64,000 nt of DNA from Trissonchulus latispiculum (lineage: Eukaryota > Nematoda > Enoplea > Enoplida > Ironidae), in contig JASAND010004254.1 of the NCBI GenBank assembly GCA_030248195.1, forward strand, positions 1-64,000, in the 5' to 3' direction. The notes below the pieces were generated by a model that searched no databases, was not told the origin of the DNA, and was given only the letters and a program-made list of their open reading frames with translations. Of the stretch, positions 55,353 through 64,000 are shown in pieces. Each line of letters begins with the position of its first letter. The first letter of the stretch is position 1. The position numbers were made by a program, and so were the translations under genes.

Positions 55353-58109
55353 TTCAGGGGGATATCCCTGCCGGCCTGGGACGCTAGGTACGGGAGAAAC
55401 TCCACACTTCCCTTCAAAACTTTCTTCAAAAAGTGTTGCATAAGGAACTGTAAAACTTGCCCAATTGTAGAGGAAGGGTGCTTATTTACTGGAGCCTACA
55501 ATAATAAGAGATATGCAATACAGTCAGCTTATAACGAGCATGAACTGTTATGTGACAGTAGAAATGTTGTTTATCTGTTAACATGTCTGGATTGTGGAAT
55601 ACAGTACATCGGAGAAACAGGACGTAAGTTAAGGGAAAGAATAGGAGAACACAGAAGAAATATTACTAATAAAAATACAGGATGCAAATTCCTGTATGAG
55701 CATTTTATATCTGGTATATGTAAAAACGGATTTAAAGTAAGTATAATTGAGAAACTTGAAGACAACCCAGACCAAAGCAAGGAGTTACATACAAGGTTAA
55801 ATAGGGAGGCCTTCTGGATAAAGAAACTTAAGACTAAGTATCCCTATGGACTTAATGATAAATTATCAGGAGAGAATTATAACTGTTCGGTACTTAGTAA
55901 CATGCTCCCAACTAAATCTAGAAACCGTAGACGTAACAGAGGTAAACACTTACCTTCTAGTCAACGGAATAAGGGATTCGATCCGGGTATATTTGTTTCA
56001 AATATGCATCTGTCCTATAACACAAATACCTTCACTAATAGAAGAAGGTTGGTCACATCTCTACGTAGACTTGATAATGCTAGTTTGAGTAAACTGTACT
56101 TACACCTAGCGGATAGGAAAATGCATTTATGGGACTACCTGGCCTTTGATTACTGTAAATGGAAACTACAAGACATAAAGGTTAAGGAAAATAAAAGGGA
56201 TTCGAACAAGCATATGCTTATTTTAGATTATTGTAAACCCTTTGATAAAATTAATTTTAGAAGTGTATTTAGGAATCAAACGCTACTTAACCTTTTGCCC
56301 GAAGCTGAAAGAAATCGCGCTAACCCTAAGGTGGTACACCAATACGATATGCCATTTGCTAACGAGTTCTGCTTTAATTATAGACAAACGGTTGCTAATG
56401 TATTGTTGGATAGTGACTTGAATAACCCCATCAAGGAATGTCAATGTAGTGGGTCCCCTTTTGTGGACCCTTATCACAAGCATATTGTAACGGGAAACAC
56501 TAATTTTATTGATGATATGGAAATCAGGGAGATTATAAATAAGGGAACCAAGTATAGGCCTCGCACAATATCTAGTAAGGAAGAAGTCATCAACAGTATA
56601 TTTAAGGGTGTGGATGGCTATGTTGATAAACTTCCTACCAAATTCGATCTAAATGAAATTTCTGAATGGAAAAAGTGTATTAAAATTGCGTTTAAAAATA
56701 TAGTCGATAACTTAAACGATACTATTTTTAGAGGGTCAAATGAAATTAAAAACAAGAGTAAAATTAAACACTACATGAATGCAATTAAGGAAGACTTCGT
56801 TATTACTGTTGTGGATAAAGCAGCAGGAAACTATGCATTCATATGTAAAAAATTTTATTTGGACTGTATTATTAAGGAACTTAAAACCCAACAAAATGGA
56901 AGTCCTACTTATGAACTAACTAATATGGAACATACAAGTGTAATTAGGGACATTACAAGGGATTCTACCTATCTTAAAGTTAACGTGGACATTGAAAATC
57001 AATGTCTACCTTTCATTCAAATTATACCTAAGTTTCATAAGAAGCCAACTGGTTTCAGAACTATCATTGCTGGAGCTAAGTGTTGCACTAAGCCAATGTC
57101 CAAAAGTTTAGGTGCTGCATTTAAATTAGTGCAGATTAGACAAAAGCAGTATTGCAATGCTATTAAGCGTAATTCTAATTTCATTAATGCATACTGGATA
57201 ATTGATAGCTCCAAGGAAATTTTAAATTGTCTTAATAAAATTAATCTTACGTCGCAGGCTAAAAGTATTTCAACTTATGATTTTGGTAAACTTTATACTA
57301 GCCTTCGCCATGAGGACATTTTGAAAGAAATTAAACCACTTATAGAATTATCTTTCGGTAATGGAACAAGGGCAATGGTTATTAATAAAGCCTATGCACG
57401 ATGGACTAACGCAGCTAATCCTACTGCAAAGGATGCGCAATATGTATTTTCTATGTTAAAATTTGTCATTGATAATGCATATTTTCAAGTTGGAAATTTA
57501 GTTTTTAGACAGATAATTGGGATACCTATGGGAACTAATGCTGGACCCTATATTGCAAACTTGCTACTTCATGCATATGAATTTAATTTTGTGAAGAAAT
57601 GTGTAAAGGAAAAGGACTGGACTAAGTTAAAACGATTGAGAAGAATGTTTAGGTACATTGATGATATTACGGCAACGGACGACGATGGTGAATTTGATAA
57701 CAGTAAACCTGATATTTATCCTGACTGCCTAACATTGGAAAAGGTTAATATTAACAATAATTCGGCCAATGTGCTGGATATTAATATTACACTGGTTAAT
57801 GGTAAGTTTATAACTAAAGTCTACGATAAACGGGATGATTTCGACTTTAAGGTAGTATGCCTACCGGATTTGACAGGAAATATTTCAGAGAGTTGCTGCT
57901 ATAACGTGTATCTTAATGAACTTAATAGATACCATGAACGTTTCACATATATTGAAGACTTTAGAACCAGGGTATCAAACCTTAATGTACAATTGCTTTC
58001 TAAAGGATACTCTAAGCGAAAACTTAAATTCTATCTAGGAAAGTTCTTGCGTAAGAATGAGGATAGAATACCTATTACTGACACCTACATTTCATCTTAC
58101 TTTGGTTGA
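55353..58109 (+). CDS. Naiad-type Penelope-like protein: GIY-YIG endonuclease + reverse transcriptase
   Basis: The frame is open from the stop at 55350-55352 to TGA at 58107-58109, 918 sense codons, with no ATG before 55902. N-terminal part: KKCCIRNCKTCPI cysteine cluster; GIY-YIG nuclease VVYLLTCLDCGIQYIGETGR, with R and H in LRERIGEHRR, H in LYEHF, and catalytic E in REAFWIKKLKTKYPYGLND. Linker with the CxC motif ECQCSGSPFVDPYHKHIVTG. RT: IPKFHKKPTGFRTIIAG, STYDFGKLYTSLRHEDI (A), FRQIIGIPMGTNAGPYIANL (B), FRYIDDITATDDD (C), DFDFKVVCLPDLTGN, YNVYLNELNRY. The nuclease nicks DNA to prime reverse transcription. This is the only intact RT in the window. Either a non-AUG start or loss of a 5' segment is implied. 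The only near upstream ATG ORF (54934-55179) is not in the same frame. Confidence 0.88.
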   Translation, partial: FRGISLPAWDARYGRNSTLPFKTFFKKCCIRNCKTCPIVEEGCLFTGAYNNKRYAIQSAYNEHELLCDSRNVVYLLTCLDCGIQYIGETGRKLRERIGEHRRNITNKNTGCKFLYEHFISGICKNGFKVSIIEKLEDNPDQSKELHTRLNREAFWIKKLKTKYPYGLNDKLSGENYNCSVLSNMLPTKSRNRRRNRGKHLPSSQRNKGFDPGIFVSNMHLSYNTNTFTNRRRLVTSLRRLDNASLSKLYLHLADRKMHLWDYLAFDYCKWKLQDIKVKENKRDSNKHMLILDYCKPFDKINFRSVFRNQTLLNLLPEAERNRANPKVVHQYDMPFANEFCFNYRQTVANVLLDSDLNNPIKECQCSGSPFVDPYHKHIVTGNTNFIDDMEIREIINKGTKYRPRTISSKEEVINSIFKGVDGYVDKLPTKFDLNEISEWKKCIKIAFKNIVDNLNDTIFRGSNEIKNKSKIKHYMNAIKEDFVITVVDKAAGNYAFICKKFYLDCIIKELKTQQNGSPTYELTNMEHTSVIRDITRDSTYLKVNVDIENQCLPFIQIIPKFHKKPTGFRTIIAGAKCCTKPMSKSLGAAFKLVQIRQKQYCNAIKRNSNFINAYWIIDSSKEILNCLNKINLTSQAKSISTYDFGKLYTSLRHEDILKEIKPLIELSFGNGTRAMVINKAYARWTNAANPTAKDAQYVFSMLKFVIDNAYFQVGNLVFRQIIGIPMGTNAGPYIANLLLHAYEFNFVKKCVKEKDWTKLKRLRRMFRYIDDITATDDDGEFDNSKPDIYPDCLTLEKVNINNNSANVLDINITLVNGKFITKVYDKRDDFDFKVVCLPDLTGNISESCCYNVYLNELNRYHERFTYIEDFRTRVSNLNVQLLSKGYSKRKLKFYLGKFLRKNEDRIPITDTYISSYFG

Positions 58110-58262
58110 TTAACTTAACTTAAAGCTATTACTTATTGGTTGTAGTTCCGTGCTTGTTTATTTTTTCTGTTTATATTTAATTTTATGCTTTATTCTTTAT
58201 TCTTTTAGATTTTTCGTTCAACCTACTGCAATTCAACTTTTCAGCAGTTATCGTAGCACTGG

Positions 58263-58677
58263 TCTGGCCTACTTAGCTACCGGCGTACCCCTCGTTTGTC
58301 TAGACAAGCGACCGCCGGACGTGGGTGGGGACACGTGGGGCATGGAATGGCTAATATACCCCCCTTTTTCCTTTATTGTAAGGTTGAGCACCCTACCCCA
58401 GCTAAGTCCTACCCAGAAATTAAATGGAAATATTTTACTTTATTCTTTCCTATGGGCCCTAATTTTACAGTACATTTTAAGTATAACTGTACAGTGGGTA
58501 GGGTCGGGTGGACCATAACTGTACGTACTATTTATAAAATATTAATGAATTCTTCTTTGTTATTAATATTACTATGTTTATGCTCAGACCTATTTCCTGG
58601 TTGATCCTGGCGGTGCTTATCCACCCGTCTAATGTATCAAATACTGGAGAGTTTACCTATTAATATGAAACTTTGTT
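58263..58677. repeat. Pseudo-LTR, right copy
   Basis: Direct repeat of 51918-52331 (see there). It follows the stop of the intact ORF by 153 bp and ends at the junction with the outer element. ORFs at 58150-58604 span it and have no coding meaning. Confidence 0.92.
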
Positions 58678-58679
58678 AT

Positions 58680-59237
58680 GTTAAAAAATTGTTGTATAAA
58701 CATGACTTCAACTTATTAAGCAAACTTAGATATGTATTTAGGTATATTGATGATATAACGGTAATTAACGACAACAGTATATTTAATGATTTATATTTAT
58801 TTATATATCCAGATACATTAGTACTTAATAAAGAAAATGTTAATAGTGACCATGCATGTGTGTTAGATATAAATGTAACTATAATTGGTAATAAGTTCGA
58901 ATGTGGGGTATATGATAAAACAGATGATTTTAATTTTTCAGTGGTTAAGTTTCCTAATATTAAAGGTAATTTTTCAGAGAATGTAGCATATAGAATTTAT
59001 TTAAATGAAATACGTAGATACTTAGTCATATGTACTAACCTTGATAATTTTGTATTTCGGGTATCAAAACTAATTAAACTATTGATTAATAAAAATTATT
59101 CAAAAAGAAAACTTAAATTTCATTTTCTAAATAATCTTAAAGGAATCTCATATAGTAATGATATCTTACATAATCAATCGGTAGATGTTTTATGGAAATT
59201 AGTGACTCAATGTTTGCACGCACAGAATGAGGTATAA
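58680..59237 (+). pseudogene. Naiad-type element, outer copy, 3' part
   Basis: Continues the outer RT: VKKLLYKHDFNLLSKLRYV, FRYIDDITVINDN (motif C), DFNFSVVKFPNIKGNFSENV, YRIYLNEIRRYLV, YSKRKLKFHFLNNL, stop at 59235-59237. This part is intact in frame. About 385 bp of non-coding tail (59238-59622) follows up to the right 260-bp repeat. The tail includes CCCCTGATGAGTCCC inside an AACCTGATTG...CAATCGGGTT inverted pair. Confidence 0.85.
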
Positions 59238-59622
59238 GTGAATCTTTATGTATAACTTCACGAATGTCTGGAGTTGATCGCTAGGGGACGAAACGACCTT
59301 TAACTACAAAATTTAACTTGGGATAATTTAACTTAAAAATAACCTGATTGAAAGCCCCTGATGAGTCCCTCAATCGGGTTGGTCGGGCATAACAAGGCGA
59401 TCCGTATATGAAAGTTCACCTTTATGTACCAAATATGTGTATGCACTTACAATGCTTTTGGTTATGTGATTCTGTGAGAAATGAAGATGGATGCTACGGC
59501 TGATAACGATCGTAGTGGCTCAGATGAAACTATGGTTGACTATGAAACGGTGGTCCATAAAAATGGGTTTATTTGATAGTTTATGTACCTTTATTTATTG
59601 TAAGTTTGGTTTTGGTTTTTCT

Positions 59623-59885
59623 CTTTGTCTATCTTTCAGACACTATTTTAGAAGCGTCTGTAATAGTCTGAGCTTCTACTGGGGGACCCCCATAAACTAT
59701 CTCCCCCCCCCCCGAAAATTCACCCCCAAAACGAAAGCGTGCCCCTTTTGGTGCCAAATTTTACCTCGAAAAATTGCTCGCTCAGGGGTCCAAATTTATT
59801 ACGTGTGCTTGTAGTATTCCATTCAAGTTTTTTCATTTGCAGAAACGACTGCCCCTGCTTCGTTGCCGGACGTTGCTCAGGTTGG
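59623..59885. repeat. Right copy of the 260-bp direct repeat (functional exon-9 acceptor)
   Basis: Matches 49917-50176 except for one substitution and three extra C in a C run. It includes the intron end, the CAG acceptor at 59840-59842 and the first 43 nt of exon 9. Confidence 0.93.
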
Positions 59886-60208
59886 CGGCGGCACCCGCAG
59901 TACAGCCACAGTAGCTCCCTTTGCTGTTCAGTCACAGTCTGCTGCTCCTCCTCTTGCTTCTGCTGTTTCCGTTCCGCCTTCTTTCTCTGGATTCGGACAG
60001 TCTGCTGCTCCTCCGATGACAGGCTTCTCCAGACCCATGGCTGCCAGTTTTTCGGGTCTTCCCAGCAGCAGCATTGGTTTTACAGCACCGCCTCCAGCGC
60101 AGCAACTGCCGCCCACAGCACCGTTTGCTCCCACCACCACCACAACTGGTGCGGCGACGCCTGCACCTCCAGCGGCACCTTCTGCGGCTCAGGTTGCTGC
60201 TGCGGCTC
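59843..60208 (+). CDS. NUP214: NUP214 homologue, exon 9 (Ser/Ala/Pro linker)
   Basis: Acceptor TTTCATTTGCAG and donor GTAAGC, phase 1 in and out, 366 nt. It reads ETTAPASLPDVAQVGGGTRS, then low-complexity Ala/Pro/Ser/Thr with isolated FG and GF dipeptides (FSGFGQSAAPP, GFSRPMAASFSG, SSIGFTAPPPAQQ) and ends APSAAQVAAAAR. Human NUP214 has a similar S/A/P linker between propeller and coiled coil. Its first 43 nt are duplicated 9.7 kb upstream by the retroelement insertion. Glu-1 and the frame follow exactly from exon 8. Confidence 0.9.
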
Positions 60209-60356
60209 GTAAGCTTACCTTTGGATTTCAATTATTTCATAAAAATGGACGAAACTTTGTAGATAACTTGTTGTATTGGTTTTGTGGGTACAATCCCCGT
60301 TTTTCTGATTAAAAGTGAAATTTTCAGTTGTCGACCGACACTAGCGACCATAGGAT

Positions 60357-60707
60357 AACGTGGGGGGGTGTAGACCCCCCCCCAGACCGACAAAAAACGG
60401 GTAGACCCCCTCAGCGAAAAGGACAAAAGGGCAGACCCTGTCGTCCAGAAAGGAAAAAAGGGTAGACCCCTCAGCGATTTTCACTGAAAATTGGTAATTT
60501 TTTAGCAAATTTTAGAGATTTTTTCAAAACATTTCTTAAAAATTGCTAAAAATTTCCATTTTTTTCTAATTTTTGGTCAAAAACATTAAAAATTCGGAAT
60601 TTTTTCCAATTTTGGGGCAGACCCCCTTAAAATTTTGGATTTTTTCAGGGGTAGACCCCTCGCCGAGGTCGGGGTAGACCCCCCCAGAATCGGACCCCGT
60701 GTTAATG
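60357..60707. repeat. Dispersed C/G-rich repeat, copy 2 (NUP214 intron 9)
   Basis: Second copy of 10080-10432, same orientation, ending GGACCCCGTGTTAATGTATG. A different repeat unit starts right after it at about 60715. Confidence 0.85.
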
Positions 60708-60714
60708 TATGCTA

Positions 60715-61400
60715 GCGACCTCTATAATATGCGTGAAAAGTGGCTGGAGACAGTGTAAAATAAGCTGCGCAAAATCCTGCGCAGATTTCATGCGCAAATT
60801 GTAGAGCACATCGAGTTTAGTATGTCTGTGAAGTTTCAGCCCCGTATCACTTACCGTTAAAAAGTTGCGCCCCGGACCGGTTATGGCGGCGATGTTTTTT
60901 TCCGGTTTCTCCTATTTGATGGTTGTATTGTACATAATGTTCGCCGCTTTCACGTGATCTGCAGCGGTGGGCCAACCTAAAGGGCTATGGGGTCTAGTAG
61001 TACCCTCTAAAGAATTTAAGAATCACAACTTTTTTTGCGCCGCAGCTTCGCCACAACGCCGCAGTGGCGCCGCAAAGTCGGCTCATAGCGAAAAGTGACC
61101 ATTTTTGTGGTCGTCGCTCAGGTCGAACGTTACGAGCTGGAGCTGATTTCTTTTTATATTCAGAAATTACATATATTGAACTAACTAACGGTCCAGGTTA
61201 CGTTTCTCTATCACTTCCCTAGCGACCACAGTGGCCCGTCAAAGATGGCGAAAATTCGAAAAATGAAAAATCGAAATTTCTCGCTATCTATTTAACTTCG
61301 AAAGCTCAAATTTTTTGTACAATGGTTTTCTGGCATGGAGAATCGATTCCCGCAGTCAGTTTTACCGTCAGACCCACCCATCTTGCTGGGCTTGTTCCAC
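60715..61400. repeat. Dispersed repeat, copy 1 (pair with 63329-64000)
   Basis: From CTATAATATGCGTGAAAAGT through AAAGTTGCGCCCCGGACCGG, GATCTGCAGCGGTGGGCCAA, TAGCGACCACAGTGGCCCGT to GTTTTACCGTCAGACCCACC. This copy has about 60 bp (CGCCGCAGCTTCGCCACAAC onwards) absent from the other. The two copies lie in introns 9 and 11 of NUP214 in the same orientation. Confidence 0.88.
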
Positions 61401-61735
61401 TTTGCCGTCGGGAGGGTCAAGTCGGAAACTGCTTCCTGGAGGTCCATAGTAGGATTTACCTGGCCTCTCAAAACTTTGTCTATAGGGGTTTTCTGGTGCG
61501 CCCAGCTCATTCCCGGTAGTCGTTTTGCCGTCCGACGTACCTATCTTGCTGGGCTTGTTCCACTTTGCCGTCGGGAGGGTCAAGTCGGAAACTGCTTCCT
61601 GGAGGTCCATAGTAGGATTTACCTGGCCTCTCAAAACTTTGTCTATAGGGGTTTTCTGGTGCGCCCAGCTCATTCCCGGTAGTCGTTTTGCCGTCCGACG
61701 TACCTATCTTGCTGGGCTGGTTCCAGTTTGCCGTT
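61373..61735. repeat. 163-bp tandem repeat, about 2.2 copies
   Basis: CTTGCTGGGCTTGTTCCACT recurs at 61382 and 61545, and a shorter third copy starts at 61708. The first two copies are nearly identical (CTGGAGGTCCATAGTAGGAT, TATAGGGGTTTTCTGGTGCG). The overlapping ORFs on both strands simply repeat with it. The other dispersed copy reaches the window end at the start of this unit. Confidence 0.9.
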
Positions 61736-61759
61736 TTGAAGGGACAGTCGGGCGGGGTG

Positions 61760-62130
61760 GTCAAGTGGTCAAAAATAAAATTTTTCAAAAGTGGTCAAAT
61801 TTGGTGTCAAATGAAAGCCCTAACTGAGCTGAGCAACTTTTGTCATAGAACTGCGTACCCAAAGTGGCTGTAGAGTGCTGTGGTGGTCCAGGGTGGGGAC
61901 TTAGGCAATTTAGGGTCAAAAATAAAATTTTTCAAAAGTGGTCAAATTTGGTATCAAATGAAAGCCCCAAGTGAGCTGAGCAACTTTTGTCATAGAACTG
62001 TTTACCCAAAGTGACTGTAGAGTGCTGTGGTGGTAGGGTGGGGACTTAGGCGATTTTGGGTCAAAAATAAAATTTTTCAAAAGTGGTCAAATTTGGTATC
62101 AAATGAATGCCCTAAGTGAGCGGAGCAACT
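61760..62130. repeat. 147-bp tandem repeat, about 2.5 copies
   Basis: AATAAAATTTTTCAAAAGTG begins at 61774, 61921 and 62067. Each unit contains GGTCAAATTTGGTRTCAAAT and GAGCAACTTTTGTCATAGAA. Non-coding, within NUP214 intron 9. Confidence 0.9.
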
Positions 62131-62473
62131 TTTGACATGGAACCAATAACCATCCACCAATAGTTGCTGTGCCAAATAACGTCACGTGCCTATGAAACTT
62201 TTTTACTTCTTCAACCGGAATTTAAAGGATATACGTATTTATATTTATTTATTATATATATTTAAAGGATATACGACACAGCCAACACACACATATTATC
62301 CTCTTTTGTGCGGAGCATTTTTGTTACTTGTAATAATATTCTCGGCTTACAGTTGGACTTCATAGCAATAGAAGGTATATACTGTTTATTGTCTGCATAT
62401 TTTATTGCTGTTTGTTGTCCGGTAACTGGGAGTTTTCTGGTCGATATAAAAGCATTGTGTGGCTTTTGTTTAG

Positions 62474-62538
62474 AGGCTGCTGCCGCTGCGAAAGCTGCGA
62501 AGGACAAAGTCATCTGTCAAGAATTTATGAAGGATGAA
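62474..62538 (+). CDS. NUP214: NUP214 homologue, exon 10
   Basis: Acceptor GGCTTTTGTTTAG and donor GTACGT, 2 + 63 nt. It reads QAAAAAAKAAKDKV-type Ala/Lys helix (observed QAAAAAKAAKDKVICQEFMK, D-E), starting the coiled-coil part. Phase 1 in and 0 out fit both neighbours. Homology is not testable by eye at this length; support is from phase and splice sites. Confidence 0.75.
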
Positions 62539-62935
62539 GTACGTACTCTCTTTCTTTAATTCAATAATTCAACAATGATTCAATTATAAGTAAACTCGAG
62601 TTGAGTAAAACTAAAATTAACTAAAATTTAAAAACTAAAATTGAGTAAACAAGCATAATGTAGGTAATATTGATTTTAGATAAGTAGTAGTCTTGTTCTA
62701 TAGTTTTCGCGGCCCACACCCGTGTTAGCTTGTCTTTGCAAAAGCTATTTAATTGAAACTGACATTTGTATGGTTATGCTTTAGAGATTAATCTGACTTC
62801 AGTAACATTCCAAACCGAACGCTTCCAATATTAGTGGTCGCACTAGACACCCCAAGCTAAACCTAAACCTAAACCTCCGTTGGCACAAAACCAAATCAAT
62901 GACCAACATAATTATTGTACTCTCGTGTGTTTCAG

Positions 62936-63232
62936 TTGAAATCATTCTATGCTGATTTGAGCGCTTCACGTCACCAAGTGGCCAAATCGGCTGAACGTTT
63001 GCGCAGCTCTTCCTTTGGCAAAATCCCGCTGAATCAGTTGACGAGCCAGCTTGATGATGATGTGACAGATCTGACTCAGAAAAGTGATCGTCTAACGGAT
63101 TCTGTTCATGCCCTTAGAAAGGGAATTTTCAGACTCTACGCTCAGTCACAGGAAGCTCACGTTTATTTAGCTCGCCAAACCAATCCTCAGTATAAGGCGC
63201 TGCTGAGGGCACAGTCCTTGGATTCTACACAG
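62936..63232 (+). CDS. NUP214: NUP214 homologue, exon 11 (coiled coil)
   Basis: Acceptor TCGTGTGTTTCAG and donor GTTGGT, 99 codons, phase 0 on both sides. It reads LKSFYADLSASRHQVAKSAE, NQLTSQLDDDVTDLTQKSDR, LTDSVHALRKGIFRLYAQSQ, VYLARQTNPQYKALLRAQSL. It is heptad-rich. The part ending YLARQTNPQYKALLRAQSLD resembles human NUP214 [20 protein letters not shown]. This region joins NUP88/NUP62 in the cytoplasmic filament complex in other animals. The gene continues beyond the window. Confidence 0.85.
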
Positions 63233-63328
63233 GTTGGTATTTTTAAATACCGGCTTTTTAAACTTTTGTTTCAATTCTTAACCTATTTTTCAGTTTACAG
63301 GAAAAATATTTCTGTTTTTATCATAGGG

Positions 63329-64000
63329 GTCGCGGCAGCGACCCCTATAATATATGTGAAAAGTGGCTGGAGACAGTGTAAAATAAGCTGCGCAGAAGCT
63401 GCGCAAAATCCTGCGCAGATCCTGCGCAGATTTCATGCGCAAATTGTAGAGCACATCGAGTTTAGTATGTCTGTGAAGTTTCAGCCCCGTATCACTTACC
63501 GTTAAAAAGTTGCGCCCCGGACCGGTTATGGCGGCGATGTTTTTTTTCCGGTTTCTCCTATTTGATGGTTGTATTGTACATAATGTTCGCCGCTTTCACG
63601 TGATCTGCAGCGGTGGGCCAACCTAAAGGGCTATGGGGTCTAGTAGTACCCTCTAAAGAATTTAAGAATCACAACTTTTTTTGTGGTCGTCGCTCAGGTC
63701 GAACGTTACAAGCTGGAGCTGATTTCTTTTTATATTCAGAAATTACCTATATTGAACTAACTAACGGTCCAGGTTGTGTTTCTCTATCACTTCCCTAGCG
63801 ACCACAGTGGCCCGTCAAAGATGGCGAAAATTCGAAAAATGAAAAATCGAAATTTCTCGCTATCTATTTAACTTTGAAAGCTCAAATCTTCCATACAATG
63901 GTTTTCTGGCACGGAGAATCGATTCCCGTAGTCAGTTTTACCGTCAGACCCACCCATCTTGCTGGGCTGGTTCCACTTTGCCGTCGGGAGGGTCAAGTCG
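63329..64000. repeat. Dispersed repeat, copy 2 (reaches window end)
   Basis: Matches 60715-61400. Here the left edge is GGGGTCGCGGCAGCGACCCC, a hairpin that gives the probable true end. An ORF running from exon 11 through this repeat (to 63505) is intron read-through. Confidence 0.88.

Larger units (their letters stand above)
51904..58679 (+). mobile_element. Inner Naiad-type element with two pseudo-LTRs, inserted in the outer Naiad
   Basis: The outer RT reads ...YEFLY at 51903 and resumes VKKLLYKHDFN at 58680. The join aligns with YEFNFVKKCVKEKDW of the inner element's own RT, so the insert is defined almost to the base; only TAT is common to both edges. The two 414-bp direct repeats (51918-52331 and 58263-58677) lie at its ends, as pseudo-LTRs of Penelope-like elements do. 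Between them are about 1 kb without a gene (52332-53340, holding a GC-richer stretch at 52690-52860), an inverted RT fragment, about 0.97 kb of AT-rich sequence (54386-55352), and the main ORF. Confidence 0.85.

Noticed and set aside
61292..61827. Overlapping ORFs of about 100 codons on both strands
   Set aside because: They follow the 163-bp tandem repeat, occur on both strands and repeat the same residues; no independent sign of coding.

Overview
This is a piece of an animal nuclear genome, most likely an AT-rich, repeat-laden invertebrate. The evidence is split genes with GT-AG introns, two recognisable metazoan genes, and a Penelope-like retroelement of the Naiad type (N-terminal GIY-YIG), a clade reported from many invertebrate phyla. 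I cannot name the species; a mollusc or other lophotrochozoan would fit, but that is a guess. No rRNA gene, complete tRNA, CRISPR array or prokaryotic operon was seen.

Host genes. (1) Four exons of a beta-1,4-galactosyltransferase (B4GALT family) lie on the minus strand at 3420-5630. They hold the start codon, membrane anchor, stem and first half of the catalytic domain; the remaining exons should lie left of the window. (2) A multi-exon minus-strand gene at about 8926-11913 has phase-consistent exons and ends in a membrane segment. Its family is not identified and at least one middle exon is missing. (3) Eleven exons of a nucleoporin NUP214 homologue on the plus strand at 34759-63232 encode most of the N-terminal beta-propeller, the Ser/Ala/Pro linker and the start of the coiled coil. 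All ten internal junctions agree in phase. The first exon(s) were not found, and the gene runs off the right edge.

Mobile DNA dominates the rest. It includes a fold-back element (1-2066); a 645-bp inverted-repeat element with its target duplication (6044-6688); smaller MITE-like elements; a 1,172-bp palindrome with a TA duplication whose empty site is also in the window (20451-21622 versus 22494); and a broken, intron-bearing pogo/Tigger-like transposase gene (26287-28590). There are also two copies of a very large fold-back element (30546-33008, truncated, and 35207-39191, complete, 6-bp duplication), a 19-bp-unit minisatellite (33009-33933), and a 4.1-kb hAT-like element with a perfect 8-bp duplication (40861-44962).

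The most striking locus is the NUP214 intron 8/exon 9 boundary. A 5'-truncated Naiad element is flanked by two almost identical 260-bp copies of the intron end plus the first 43 nt of exon 9, so the exon now has two competing acceptors. That element is itself split, between reverse-transcriptase motifs B and C, by a second Naiad. The second one is bounded by two 414-bp pseudo-LTRs, carries an open 919-codon GIY-YIG + RT frame, and contains a third, inverted RT fragment. All family assignments were made by eye; no database search was run.
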